The notes under the pieces are model-generated. The model made no database searches. It was not told the DNA's origin and was given only the letters and a program-made list of their open reading frames with translations. A stretch of 11,537 nt of DNA, from contig CAJUKH010000067.1 in the NCBI GenBank assembly GCA_910587345.1, forward strand, positions 1 to 11,537, given 5' to 3'. Within the stretch, counting starts at the first letter, position 1. Every line of letters starts with the position of its first letter. The position numbers were made by a program, and so were the translations under genes. The DNA comes from an uncultured Oscillospiraceae bacterium (lineage in GTDB: Bacteria > Bacillota > Clostridia > Oscillospirales > Oscillospiraceae). This document shows positions 7,061-11,537 of this stretch, piece by piece.

Positions 7061-7111
7061 TTTTACGAATTTCTATATTTAGGGCTTGACATGGGGTTAT
7101 TCCTTGCCCAT

Positions 7112-7401
7112 GCCCCAATATACAGGGTGGTATCACAGCGGCCCCATGTTCCAGGCTATATTGCCCCCTATTTTCCCGGTCCACAGCCCAGGGCCACAGA
7201 GGGGGGCATAAGCCCCGCCCTATATGCAGGGGGGTTATTTTGTGCCCCCTGTTTTTTCGCTTCGTAGAAAACCGGCCCCACAGGTGCCCCGTCGCCCTCC
7301 GGCGCTGCTTCCTGCTGCCGCTTTGCCTGGGCCACACAGCTGCCCCGGCGGCACAGCCCCCCATATTTGCGGGGTGAAAATTCCCGGCCCCACAGGGGAA
7401 T
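7112..7401. other. Noncoding repeat-rich region, possible packaging or control site
   Basis: Between the regulator's terminator and the late promoter I find no believable gene on either strand. The DNA alternates runs of four to six G or C with short AT islands. Recurrent elements are CACAG, often as GGCC(C)ACAG, including an exact 13-base repeat CCGGCCCCACAGG at 7272-7284 and 7384-7396, and three interrupted palindromes of the form CCC-N8-GGG with ATAT in the spacer. Repeated short sites close to the terminase genes are what a small terminase would bind at cos or pac. A replication or regulatory role is equally open. Confidence 0.45.
7227..7257 (+). terminator. Candidate intrinsic terminator facing the plus strand
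   Basis: On the plus strand CAGGGGG (7227-7233) pairs with CCCCCTG (7245-7251) over an 11-base loop, and six T residues follow (7252-7257). This is a normal intrinsic terminator for a rightward transcript, yet no rightward gene is present. A short plus-strand RNA made within the region, or antisense transcription, would explain it. I found no convincing plus-strand promoter. Confidence 0.5.
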
Positions 7402-7438
7402 AAAAAAACGGGGGCCAGTTCCGAAGAACCAGCCCCCG
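7402..7438 (-). terminator. Strong intrinsic terminator after the late-regulator gene
   Basis: On the minus strand a 13-base-pair stem (7438-7426 with 7421-7409, two G-U pairs) closes a C-UUCG-G tetraloop and is followed by seven T residues (7408-7402). It begins three bases after the stop codon of the gene at 7442. It should end the early/middle operon and keep its transcription out of the packaging genes until the late promoter fires. Confidence 0.92.
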
Positions 7439-7441
7439 GTA

Positions 7442-7837
7442 TCACAGCCCCAGGGTATGCCGCACTTTGTCCATGGAGAGAAGGGTGTCGAGGCCCCGGT
7501 TGTAGTATTCGAAGCAGGGCGAGGCAGTCAGGTACACGGCCCGGTTTATCTCCCGCCAGGGCTTACAGTCCAGGTGCCGCAGTTCCAGGATTGTCCGCTC
7601 TGTGGCGTCCTCCGGGAGAAGGTCCAGTATGTCCATGATCTCCAGGGCGCTTTGCTCCGCCGCCTTCGCCTGGGCCTTGACCCTGGCCTCCAGCGCCGAG
7701 GCTTCGCCAAGCTCCGCCCGTATAGCCTCCGCCCTCCGCTGGAGGGTTTTCTGCTTCTCTTTGGCCCTGAAAAACCGGGTCAGATATTTTTTAAGCACCC
7801 GGCGCTCCGCCGCCTGTGTTCTCTCCGCTTTCGCCAT
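7442..7837 (-). CDS. DUF1492/ArpU-like phage late transcription regulator
   Basis: A 131-residue protein. Residues 1-70 are helical, rich in Lys, Arg, Glu and Ala (RFFRAKEKQKTLQRRAEAI), probably coiled coil. Residues 79-120 resemble a sigma-70 region 4-like helix-turn-helix: ATERTILELRHLDCKPWREI, then a recognition helix within NRAVYLTASPCFEYYNRGLD. This layout is that of DUF1492, RinA and ArpU proteins, which in Gram-positive phages switch on packaging and structural genes. I start it at the ATG at 7837, nine bases after GGAGG; an upstream in-frame ATG at 7858 includes that ribosome site and is less likely. It is the last gene before a strong terminator and the packaging operon's promoter, the usual place for such regulators. 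Its target is inferred to be the repeat at 7041-7060. Confidence 0.72.
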   Translation of the reverse strand: MAKAERTQAAERRVLKKYLTRFFRAKEKQKTLQRRAEAIRAELGEASALEARVKAQAKAAEQSALEIMDILDLLPEDATERTILELRHLDCKPWREINRAVYLTASPCFEYYNRGLDTLLSMDKVRHTLGL

Positions 7838-8102
7838 GACCTGTTTCCTCCGGCCCATGCCTTCCCCGTGGGGCGAGGATAAATACCCTGCCGCCGATGT
7901 ACGTTACTTTCTGGACTGTCCGCTCCTTTTCGTCCCAATCCTGGACGGTCACGCCACGGCCCCGCAGAACGGCGACCGCCGTGTCGAGCAGGGCGGCAAG
8001 CGCCGGGGTGGATAGCCTCTGAAGGCTGGCCATGGCCTGGGCCTTCCCTGGGCTGGCCTGGAAGCCGCCGGGGTAGGGCCGTTTATTCTGTTTCGTTTTC
8101 AT
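7791..8102 (-). CDS. Hypothetical phage protein, 103 aa
   Basis: I do not recognise the family. The ATG at 8102 follows a GGAGGG site and gives a basic N-terminus (MKTKQNKRPYPGG), a helical middle (LSTPALAALLDTAVAVLRGRG), a beta-rich segment (VTVQDWDEKERTVQKVTYIG) and a Gly/Glu-rich tail (GPEETGHGESGENTGGG). The tail overlaps the next gene by 47 bases and contains that gene's ribosome site, which may explain its odd composition. The start overlaps the previous gene by 20 bases. The middle could pack as a small DNA- or protein-binding domain, but nothing more can be said. That it is a real gene rests on its ribosome site and on continuing the operon without a gap. Confidence 0.7.
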   Translation of the reverse strand: MKTKQNKRPYPGGFQASPGKAQAMASLQRLSTPALAALLDTAVAVLRGRGVTVQDWDEKERTVQKVTYIGGRVFILAPRGRHGPEETGHGESGENTGGGAPGA

Positions 8103-8319
8103 GCTGCTGGCCCTCCCTGCTTCTCCGGGCATCCTCCATGCTCTCATGCCAGAAGGCGGCGATCCAGGCGTTCATGGCCACTTCCGCCTCCCGCTTCGAG
8201 GCTCCGCTCTGAAGCATGGCCTGGTGTACCTGGTGGGCCATTTCCGACATACTGCCCAGGGCGGTCATAAGCTGCTGGGCTTGCTGTGCTGCCGCACTCT
8301 CCTTTGGGTTCTTTGCCAT
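8083..8319 (-). CDS. Hypothetical small helical phage protein, 78 aa
   Basis: Family not recognised. The ATG at 8319 follows GGAGG by ten bases and gives an almost wholly helical protein: an Ala/Gln-rich first helix (SAAAQQAQQLMTALGSMSEM), a methionine-rich stretch AHQVHQAMLQSG, then KREAEVAMNAWIAAFWHESM with aromatic residues on one face, and a charged tail. There is no signal peptide or membrane segment. It overlaps the VRR-NUC gene by 55 bases, a long but in-operon overlap, and its stop overlaps the next gene by 20 bases. A small adaptor or regulator is possible, but no function is claimed. Confidence 0.7.
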   Translation of the reverse strand: MAKNPKESAAAQQAQQLMTALGSMSEMAHQVHQAMLQSGASKREAEVAMNAWIAAFWHESMEDARRSREGQQHENETE

Positions 8320-8621
8320 TGTTCGATTGCCTCCTTTACCTGTTCCGGGTAGGAAACCACGAGGGCCGTCCCTCCGGCGTCGTTGATCTCTTGAATGGTC
8401 TGTTCCTGGATTTTCGAGAGTCGACCGCCCTCTGGCCGCTTGACCTCGAAGCCGAAGAAATGACCGGCTATTATGGCGCAAATGTCCGGTATGCCGCCCC
8501 GGCTATACGGCCCCGCCGCCGCCTTCCAGACGAAGGCGTCCGGGTAGTTGGTTTTGAGCCAGGTTATGATCCGGGCCTGGTACCAGCTTTCTTTGTGGGG
8601 GTCCTGTTGCTTACTGGCCAT
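8265..8621 (-). CDS. VRR-NUC domain nuclease
   Basis: A 118-residue single-domain nuclease of the PD-(D/E)XK type. It shows Glu11 in HKESWYQARI, then RGGIPDI with Asp46, then FGFEVKRP with Glu59 and Lys61, and Gln72 in SKIQEQTI, the ordered active-site pattern of VRR-NUC proteins. Stand-alone VRR-NUC enzymes are common in phage replication or recombination modules, where they are thought to cut branched DNA such as Holliday junctions. The start is the ATG at 8621, behind AGGAGG; an upstream extension to 8681 has no counterpart in the family. It lies after the HAD phosphatase gene with a 17-base gap. No helicase or polymerase partner is within the window. Confidence 0.9.
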   Translation of the reverse strand: MASKQQDPHKESWYQARIITWLKTNYPDAFVWKAAAGPYSRGGIPDICAIIAGHFFGFEVKRPEGGRLSKIQEQTIQEINDAGGTALVVSYPEQVKEAIEQWQRTQRRVRQHSKPSSL

Positions 8622-8638
8622 TGTGCAGGTCCTCCTTG

Positions 8639-9028
8639 TCACGGGGTGAGGTTGAACCGCCGCCAGAAGTGGTTCGCCCAATCCTGGGGGCTGGCGGTGG
8701 CGTATCTGTCGTAAGGCTTCGCCACCAGGCGGACAGCTCTATCGTCCCAATATTCCGAAGCGCCGACCTTCCTGGGCCTGTTCCCATACGCCTCGATCCA
8801 GTCCGGGAGGCTCTCGTTCACAGCGTCGAAGGTCAGGCCCCACCGCTTGCAAGCGTCCAGGGCGTCCTGAAGGAGCTGTCCCTCACGGACGGTCCAAAGG
8901 ATCAGGCCAGCTCCGGCCTTTTGCTCCGCCATCGCCCGTTCGATTACCGGCCAGTTTGGTTCCCCAATTTCCGGGAAAGCCTCGGTACAAAGGCACCCGT
9001 CGAAGTCGATTGCTATGGCTTTTCTCAT
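8639..9028 (-). CDS. HAD-superfamily phosphatase, BT0820-like
   Basis: A 129-residue compact HAD hydrolase. Motif I is IAIDFDGCL with Asp8 and Asp10; motif II is LILWTVREG with Thr46; motif III is probably Lys87; motif IV is the acidic pair Asp95-Asp96 in SEYWDDRAV. The FPEIGEPNW segment and the LWT-RE-G pattern fit the BT0820-like group, small cap-less phosphatases often carried by phages and of unsettled substrate (nucleotides or DNA ends are possible). The ATG at 9028 overlaps the previous stop as ATGA, a classic coupled junction. The longer frame reaching 9217 is not used because it runs through the upstream gene in another frame with low-complexity residues. Confidence 0.88.
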   Translation of the reverse strand: MRKAIAIDFDGCLCTEAFPEIGEPNWPVIERAMAEQKAGAGLILWTVREGQLLQDALDACKRWGLTFDAVNESLPDWIEAYGNRPRKVGASEYWDDRAVRLVAKPYDRYATASPQDWANHFWRRFNLTP

Positions 9029-9207
9029 TCGTTCACTGCCCCCGCTTTCTTCAGGTATTCCCTGGTGGTCATCTTCGTGATGGTGATCTGGAGGACGCTG
9101 GGGTCTTTCGCCAGCTCCATGGCCTGTTCCAACGTCATGGATTCGTCGTTGCTGTACTCTAGGACCACTTTCCCGATACCGACCTTGTATTTCACTTTCA
9201 TGGTCAT
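9025..9207 (-). CDS. Hypothetical protein, 60 aa
   Basis: Not recognised. The ATG at 9207 overlaps the HD-domain gene's stop as ATGA, and its own stop overlaps the next gene's ATG in the same way, so it sits in a chain of coupled genes; a second ATG two codons in is possible. The fold looks like beta strands (KVKYKVGIGKVVLEYS), a helix (SMTLEQAMELAKD), a strand (SVLQITITKM) and a final helix (TTREYLKKAG). It lacks cysteines and membrane segments. The two perfect ATGA junctions are the best evidence that it is real. Confidence 0.75.
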   Translation of the reverse strand: MTMKVKYKVGIGKVVLEYSNDESMTLEQAMELAKDPSVLQITITKMTTREYLKKAGAVNE

Positions 9208-9953
9208 GCCCCCTCACTCAGCGGCGGGGCCTCCTGGAATTCCGGCTCCCCGGCGGCGGTGGCGGGGTTGTCCGCATACTCCCCGGCGCTGGCGGTTCCG
9301 CTGCTGATCTCCGGCGGGGCGGCGTCGAAGGGCGGCTTGTTCTCCTTCTCTCCCTCCATGAAGCGGGAGGCCATCATGTCCGCCGTGTGAAGGGCCAGGA
9401 CGGCGGGGAACATTTCTATGCTCTGGCCCACTGCGTTGTCGTTGTTGCGGTCGCCGGTCGCTCCCATGTGGTGCCAGATGGCGTACATTTCCGCCGTGGT
9501 GAGGGTCGTGTACTGCTTTACGATCATGGCGCTTTTGGGGCCGTGGCCCAGGGGCATCTTGTCATCGACGGTGTAGAAGGGCACCTTCTCCCACTTGCCG
9601 GTGGCGTCGTTCTTCACGTTCCGGGTGCTGGTGCCATAGAAGTGGGTCTTGCAGATGTCGTGCAGCAGGGCCATGACCGTCACGCTTTCGTCCGGGATGG
9701 TCGCCACCACCTTCCCAGCGGCCCGGTACTCCCAGGCCCCGTCGCTCCGCCAGTCGAGCAGCCCCCGGAGGGCGTCCAGGACGTTGAGGCTGTGCTGAAG
9801 GAGTCCGCCGGGGGCGGCGAGGTGATATTTGGTGCTGGCCGGGGCGGTGTAGAAGTCGCTTTTCCTGATGTACTCCAAGAGCTTGTCCATGCCGGGGCGC
9901 TGGACCTTGCCCAGCTCCCGCTCAAAACGTGCGATGTTGTAGTCGGTGTTCAT
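9204..9953 (-). CDS. HD-domain phosphohydrolase
   Basis: A 249-residue protein whose first 200 residues form an HD domain. Metal ligands visible are His54 in LLQHSLNV, the His98-Asp99 pair in ALLHDICK, a histidine in MPLGHGPKS (137) and one in IWHHMGA (161-162), and Asp192 in LHTADMMAS. The HS...HD...H...D order fits the phosphohydrolase group that includes YhaM-like enzymes and phage nucleotide hydrolases; the substrate cannot be told from sequence. The last 50 residues are rich in Pro, Glu, Ala and Ser and are likely disordered. The start ATG at 9953 follows AAGGAGG, and that ribosome site overlaps the stop codon of the PP-loop gene. Confidence 0.87.
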   Translation of the reverse strand: MNTDYNIARFERELGKVQRPGMDKLLEYIRKSDFYTAPASTKYHLAAPGGLLQHSLNVLDALRGLLDWRSDGAWEYRAAGKVVATIPDESVTVMALLHDICKTHFYGTSTRNVKNDATGKWEKVPFYTVDDKMPLGHGPKSAMIVKQYTTLTTAEMYAIWHHMGATGDRNNDNAVGQSIEMFPAVLALHTADMMASRFMEGEKENKPPFDAAPPEISSGTASAGEYADNPATAAGEPEFQEAPPLSEGA

Positions 9954-9966
9954 CCTGTGTCCTCCT

Positions 9967-10944
9967 TCAAAAAAGACGGTAGTTTAATTCTTGGTCGAGC
10001 ATTGCCCACTTGAAGCGGGGATCGCCTGGGGTGAGAAAGCCTTCGTCCTCCAGCTGGAACCGCCTGTCAAAGTCGTGGACGGTGTGGCCGACACTTCCCT
10101 TTTTGCCGGATGGGGCTTTGAAGGTGACCGGGCTGTCGCTGTCCCATCTCAGCAATATCGCCCAAAGGTCAGGGTATGTTTTTCTGAGCTGGCGCAGTTG
10201 GTCGACGCTCTGGTTATGGCAAAACCAGCACCCGTCCCGTGTCGAGGTTTCGTAGGTCGGAGACAGCAGACCGCTATACTTGCACCAAAGCCCGCAGTAG
10301 TCCTCTTGCCAGTCAAGCTCAACGAGAGGGAGCTTTACACCTTTTCGCTTTGAGTGAATTGCGATTCGTGCGGTTTCATCTGCTGCAATTCCGAGGTATT
10401 GGGTGATTTCGCTGCCTGCCCTTTTGAGCTCTCGCTCCACCTTTTGCAGGGCGGCGATTTTGAAGGCCTTTTGGCATTCCGGAGCGCACATATACGGGAA
10501 GCCTACGATTTGGCCTTCTCTGTTGCCTCTTTTCCTAACGTGGTAAAACAGCTTTTCGTAGGTCATTTTTTCAGCTTGCCTTGTGGCGTCCAGCTTCAGC
10601 TTTTGGCACCACGGCCCCCGCTGCATCGGGAAGCCCTTGATTGTACCGGCAAATTCCCCTGTCTGCAAAACGTGATAGAAGCAGTCGCTGTATGTAACCT
10701 TTTCCTTTTCAACTCCATCCACCCTTGTCGCACAATAGTGTTCGACCTCAATGCCGTAGCGGCGTTTTATATAATCGTCGACGTATGCCTTGAATTCCAC
10801 TACCGGCGGGTACTCTGCCGGGATGTCGTCGGTTGCCCATACGTCGGCGGTTACTATCCTGTCGAGTGGCCAGCGCAGGTGTTCTATGGCTCCAAGGCAA
10901 GCGAGACTGTCCTTGCCGTATGAAATGGAGAGAACGTATTGCAT
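9967..10944 (-). CDS. PP-loop enzyme, PAPS-reductase / DndC-like, with internal duplication
   Basis: A 325-residue protein. The PP-loop SYGKDS at 8-13 binds ATP and is the signature of the PAPS-reductase and DndC superfamily, in which a substrate is adenylated and often thiolated. True CysH carries a C-terminal ECG-H motif, absent here, so sulfate reduction is unlikely. Cysteines occur as WCQKLK (113), CAPEC (153 and 157), YCGLWC (217 and 221) and DGCWFC (239 and 242); the last resembles the GCW-C of DndC and may hold an iron-sulfur cluster. Residues 83-120 and 127-165 are diverged copies of one segment (TY..FYHV...G...G.I.GFP..CQK). Its DNA is poorer in GC than its neighbours. The start ATG at 10944 follows GGAGG by six bases. 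The true substrate (DNA, tRNA or a small molecule) is unknown. Confidence 0.85.
   Translation of the reverse strand: MQYVLSISYGKDSLACLGAIEHLRWPLDRIVTADVWATDDIPAEYPPVVEFKAYVDDYIKRRYGIEVEHYCATRVDGVEKEKVTYSDCFYHVLQTGEFAGTIKGFPMQRGPWCQKLKLDATRQAEKMTYEKLFYHVRKRGNREGQIVGFPYMCAPECQKAFKIAALQKVERELKRAGSEITQYLGIAADETARIAIHSKRKGVKLPLVELDWQEDYCGLWCKYSGLLSPTYETSTRDGCWFCHNQSVDQLRQLRKTYPDLWAILLRWDSDSPVTFKAPSGKKGSVGHTVHDFDRRFQLEDEGFLTPGDPRFKWAMLDQELNYRLF
10450..10698 (-). repeat. Internal tandem duplication inside the PP-loop gene
   Basis: Codons 83-120 (10698-10585) and 127-165 (10566-10450) encode related segments. Aligned by eye with one gap, about 18 of 39 positions match, including TY, FYHV, GFP and CQK. 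The first copy keeps the usual family form GFP-G-WC-LK, and the second carries CAPEC instead. Confidence 0.8.
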
Positions 10945-10965
10945 CGGAGGCCTCCTGTGGTTGCT

Positions 10966-11190
10966 TTATTCCGTGTATCCCTTCGACCTCATGTTCCAGT
11001 CGGCGGCGGCTCCCTCCAGCGTCTGGCTGGCCGAGGTTTCCGGCATCATCCGGCAGGTGTCGTTTTCGTTGCCGCACCGAATTCTGAACCAGAACCGCAT
11101 CCGGTTCCGGTAGCCGTGGATCAGCGGGGCGCTGCCGCAGAAGGGGCAGGGGAGCAGGTCGATCTTTTGGCCGCAGTATTCCATTTCCAC
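10966..11190 (-). CDS. Lar-like zinc-ribbon protein
   Basis: A 74-residue protein with LLPCPFCGSAP at 12-22 (Cys15, Cys18), then a cysteine in RIRCGN (39) and one in DTCRMM (46), and a closing AAADWNMR with the Trp-Asn pair. This is the pattern of the Lar family, named for the Rac prophage protein that eases type I restriction by promoting modification. Many phage members carry the zinc ribbon without proven Lar activity, so the role is tentative. I use the GTG at 11190 since GGAGG sits eight bases upstream; an ATG two codons later is possible. It lies three bases from the previous gene. With the Mom gene downstream, it could form part of a two-layer defence against restriction. Confidence 0.8.
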   Translation of the reverse strand: MEMEYCGQKIDLLPCPFCGSAPLIHGYRNRMRFWFRIRCGNENDTCRMMPETSASQTLEGAAADWNMRSKGYTE

Positions 11191-11193
11191 GGG

Positions 11194-11463
11194 TTATTCC
11201 TCCTTTTCGTTTTCCCGGTCCTCCGCCAGCTTTCTGTTCGCAGTCTGGATGAAGGCGAGAAGGTCGTCGATCCGGCCCTCGTACCTGTCGAGGGCCTTTT
11301 TTGCCCTGTCCGCTTGCCAGCGCAGGAACGTTCTTTCCTCTGAGCTGCGCTTTTTTTCAAGCTCTTTTTTGGCGTCCTCGATACACTTCTCCAGGTCGCC
11401 GGTGTAGGTGAACGAGCGTACAATCATCCCGCTGTTCTTTTTGTGCTTTACTGTGAAGCCCAC
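11194..11463 (-). CDS. Hypothetical coiled-coil phage protein, 89 aa
   Basis: Not recognised. The protein starts with a short beta-type stretch (GFTVKHKKNSGMIVRSFTYTG), then becomes a highly charged helix rich in Lys, Glu and Arg: ECIEDAKKELEKKRSSEE-like residues from about 25 to 45, and a second helix with DRYEGRIDDLLAFIQTANRK. Heptad-like spacing suggests a coiled coil. No cysteine cluster or membrane segment is seen. The start is the GTG at 11463, with AAGGAGG eight bases upstream and overlapping the end of the preceding frame. Confidence 0.72.
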   Translation of the reverse strand: MGFTVKHKKNSGMIVRSFTYTGDLEKCIEDAKKELEKKRSSEERTFLRWQADRAKKALDRYEGRIDDLLAFIQTANRKLAEDRENEKEE

Positions 11464-11466
11464 GGG

Positions 11467-11537
11467 TCATTCCTCCTTCAAGTCCGGCGGAAAGCGGTAG
11501 TCGTGGCCGGTGTAGTCCCTGTTGATCCAGCAGCCGC
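11467..11537 (-). CDS. C-terminal end of an unknown gene (5' end outside window)
   Basis: The frame is open from the right edge to a TGA at 11467 and gives 22 residues ending DYRFPPDLKEE. The stop falls within the ribosome site region of the next gene, as elsewhere in this operon, which supports the frame. No family can be named from so short a piece. Confidence 0.5.
   Translation of the reverse strand, partial: GCWINRDYTGHDYRFPPDLKEE

Noticed and set aside
7086..7124. TTGACA followed by TATACA as a plus-strand promoter
   Set aside because: The two hexamers are about 27 bases apart, too far for a sigma-70 promoter, and no -10 lies at 16-18 bases.
6987..7445. Minus-strand 152-residue frame across the noncoding region
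   Set aside because: It would start before the strong terminator at 7402-7438, lacks a ribosome site, and reads as random Gly/Pro/Arg-rich sequence with no fold pattern.
7112..7447. A CRISPR array in the repeat-rich noncoding region
   Set aside because: Repeats are short, imperfect and unevenly spaced, with no constant repeat-spacer pattern and no cas genes.
9967..10944. Calling the PP-loop gene a true sulfate-assimilation PAPS reductase (cysH)
   Set aside because: The C-terminal ECG-H catalytic motif is missing, and the cysteine layout is closer to DndC-like or phage PP-loop proteins.
10949..10958. Perfect palindrome GGAGGCCTCC before the PP-loop gene
   Set aside because: It is explained as a ribosome site that happens to be followed by its complement. 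Ten bases with no loop cannot form an RNA hairpin, and there is no second copy.

Overview
The window is a stretch of a tailed-phage genome, either a free phage or a prophage; no integrase or host gene is present to decide which. The DNA is GC-rich. Shine-Dalgarno sites are strong (GGAGG, often 8 bases before the start), GTG starts are used, and genes overlap tightly. The late regulator resembles the DUF1492/ArpU type. Together these suggest a phage of a high-GC Firmicute, most likely a gut clostridium (Oscillospiraceae or Lachnospiraceae). The host assignment is inference. Every convincing gene lies on the minus strand, so the reading order runs from high to low coordinates.

Right part (11537 down to 7442): an early or middle accessory operon. 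In order it holds the end of an unknown gene, a coiled-coil protein, a Lar-like zinc-ribbon protein, a PP-loop (PAPS-reductase-like) enzyme with an internal duplication, an HD-domain hydrolase, a small unknown protein, a HAD-type phosphatase, a VRR-NUC nuclease, two small unknown proteins, and a DUF1492/ArpU-like late regulator. A strong intrinsic terminator with a UUCG loop follows the regulator's stop codon.

Middle (7401 down to 6688): about 710 bases without a believable gene. It holds repeated CACAG-centred motifs, CCC-N8-GGG interrupted palindromes, terminator-like hairpins facing the plus strand, and a good candidate late promoter. That promoter has TTCACA, a 16-base spacer and an extended -10 TGC-TATGCT, overlapped by a tandem CAGGAGTT repeat. 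A structured leader of about 330 bases follows it. This region could carry the late-gene switch, the packaging start site (cos or pac), or both.

Left part (6687 down to 1): the late packaging and head operon. It has two tandem ParB-like proteins, a Mom-family DNA base-modification enzyme, the small terminase (Nu1-like), the large terminase (lambda gpA family), a gpW-like head-tail joining protein, the portal (lambda gpB family), and the start of an HK97-type S78 prohead protease cut by the window edge. The order A-W-B-protease matches lambda. The Mom gene next to the terminase suggests that the phage chemically modifies its DNA before packaging to evade restriction.

Most of the gene content belongs to known families. 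The least explained items are the ParB-ParB-Mom cassette, the duplicated PP-loop enzyme and the repeat-rich noncoding region.
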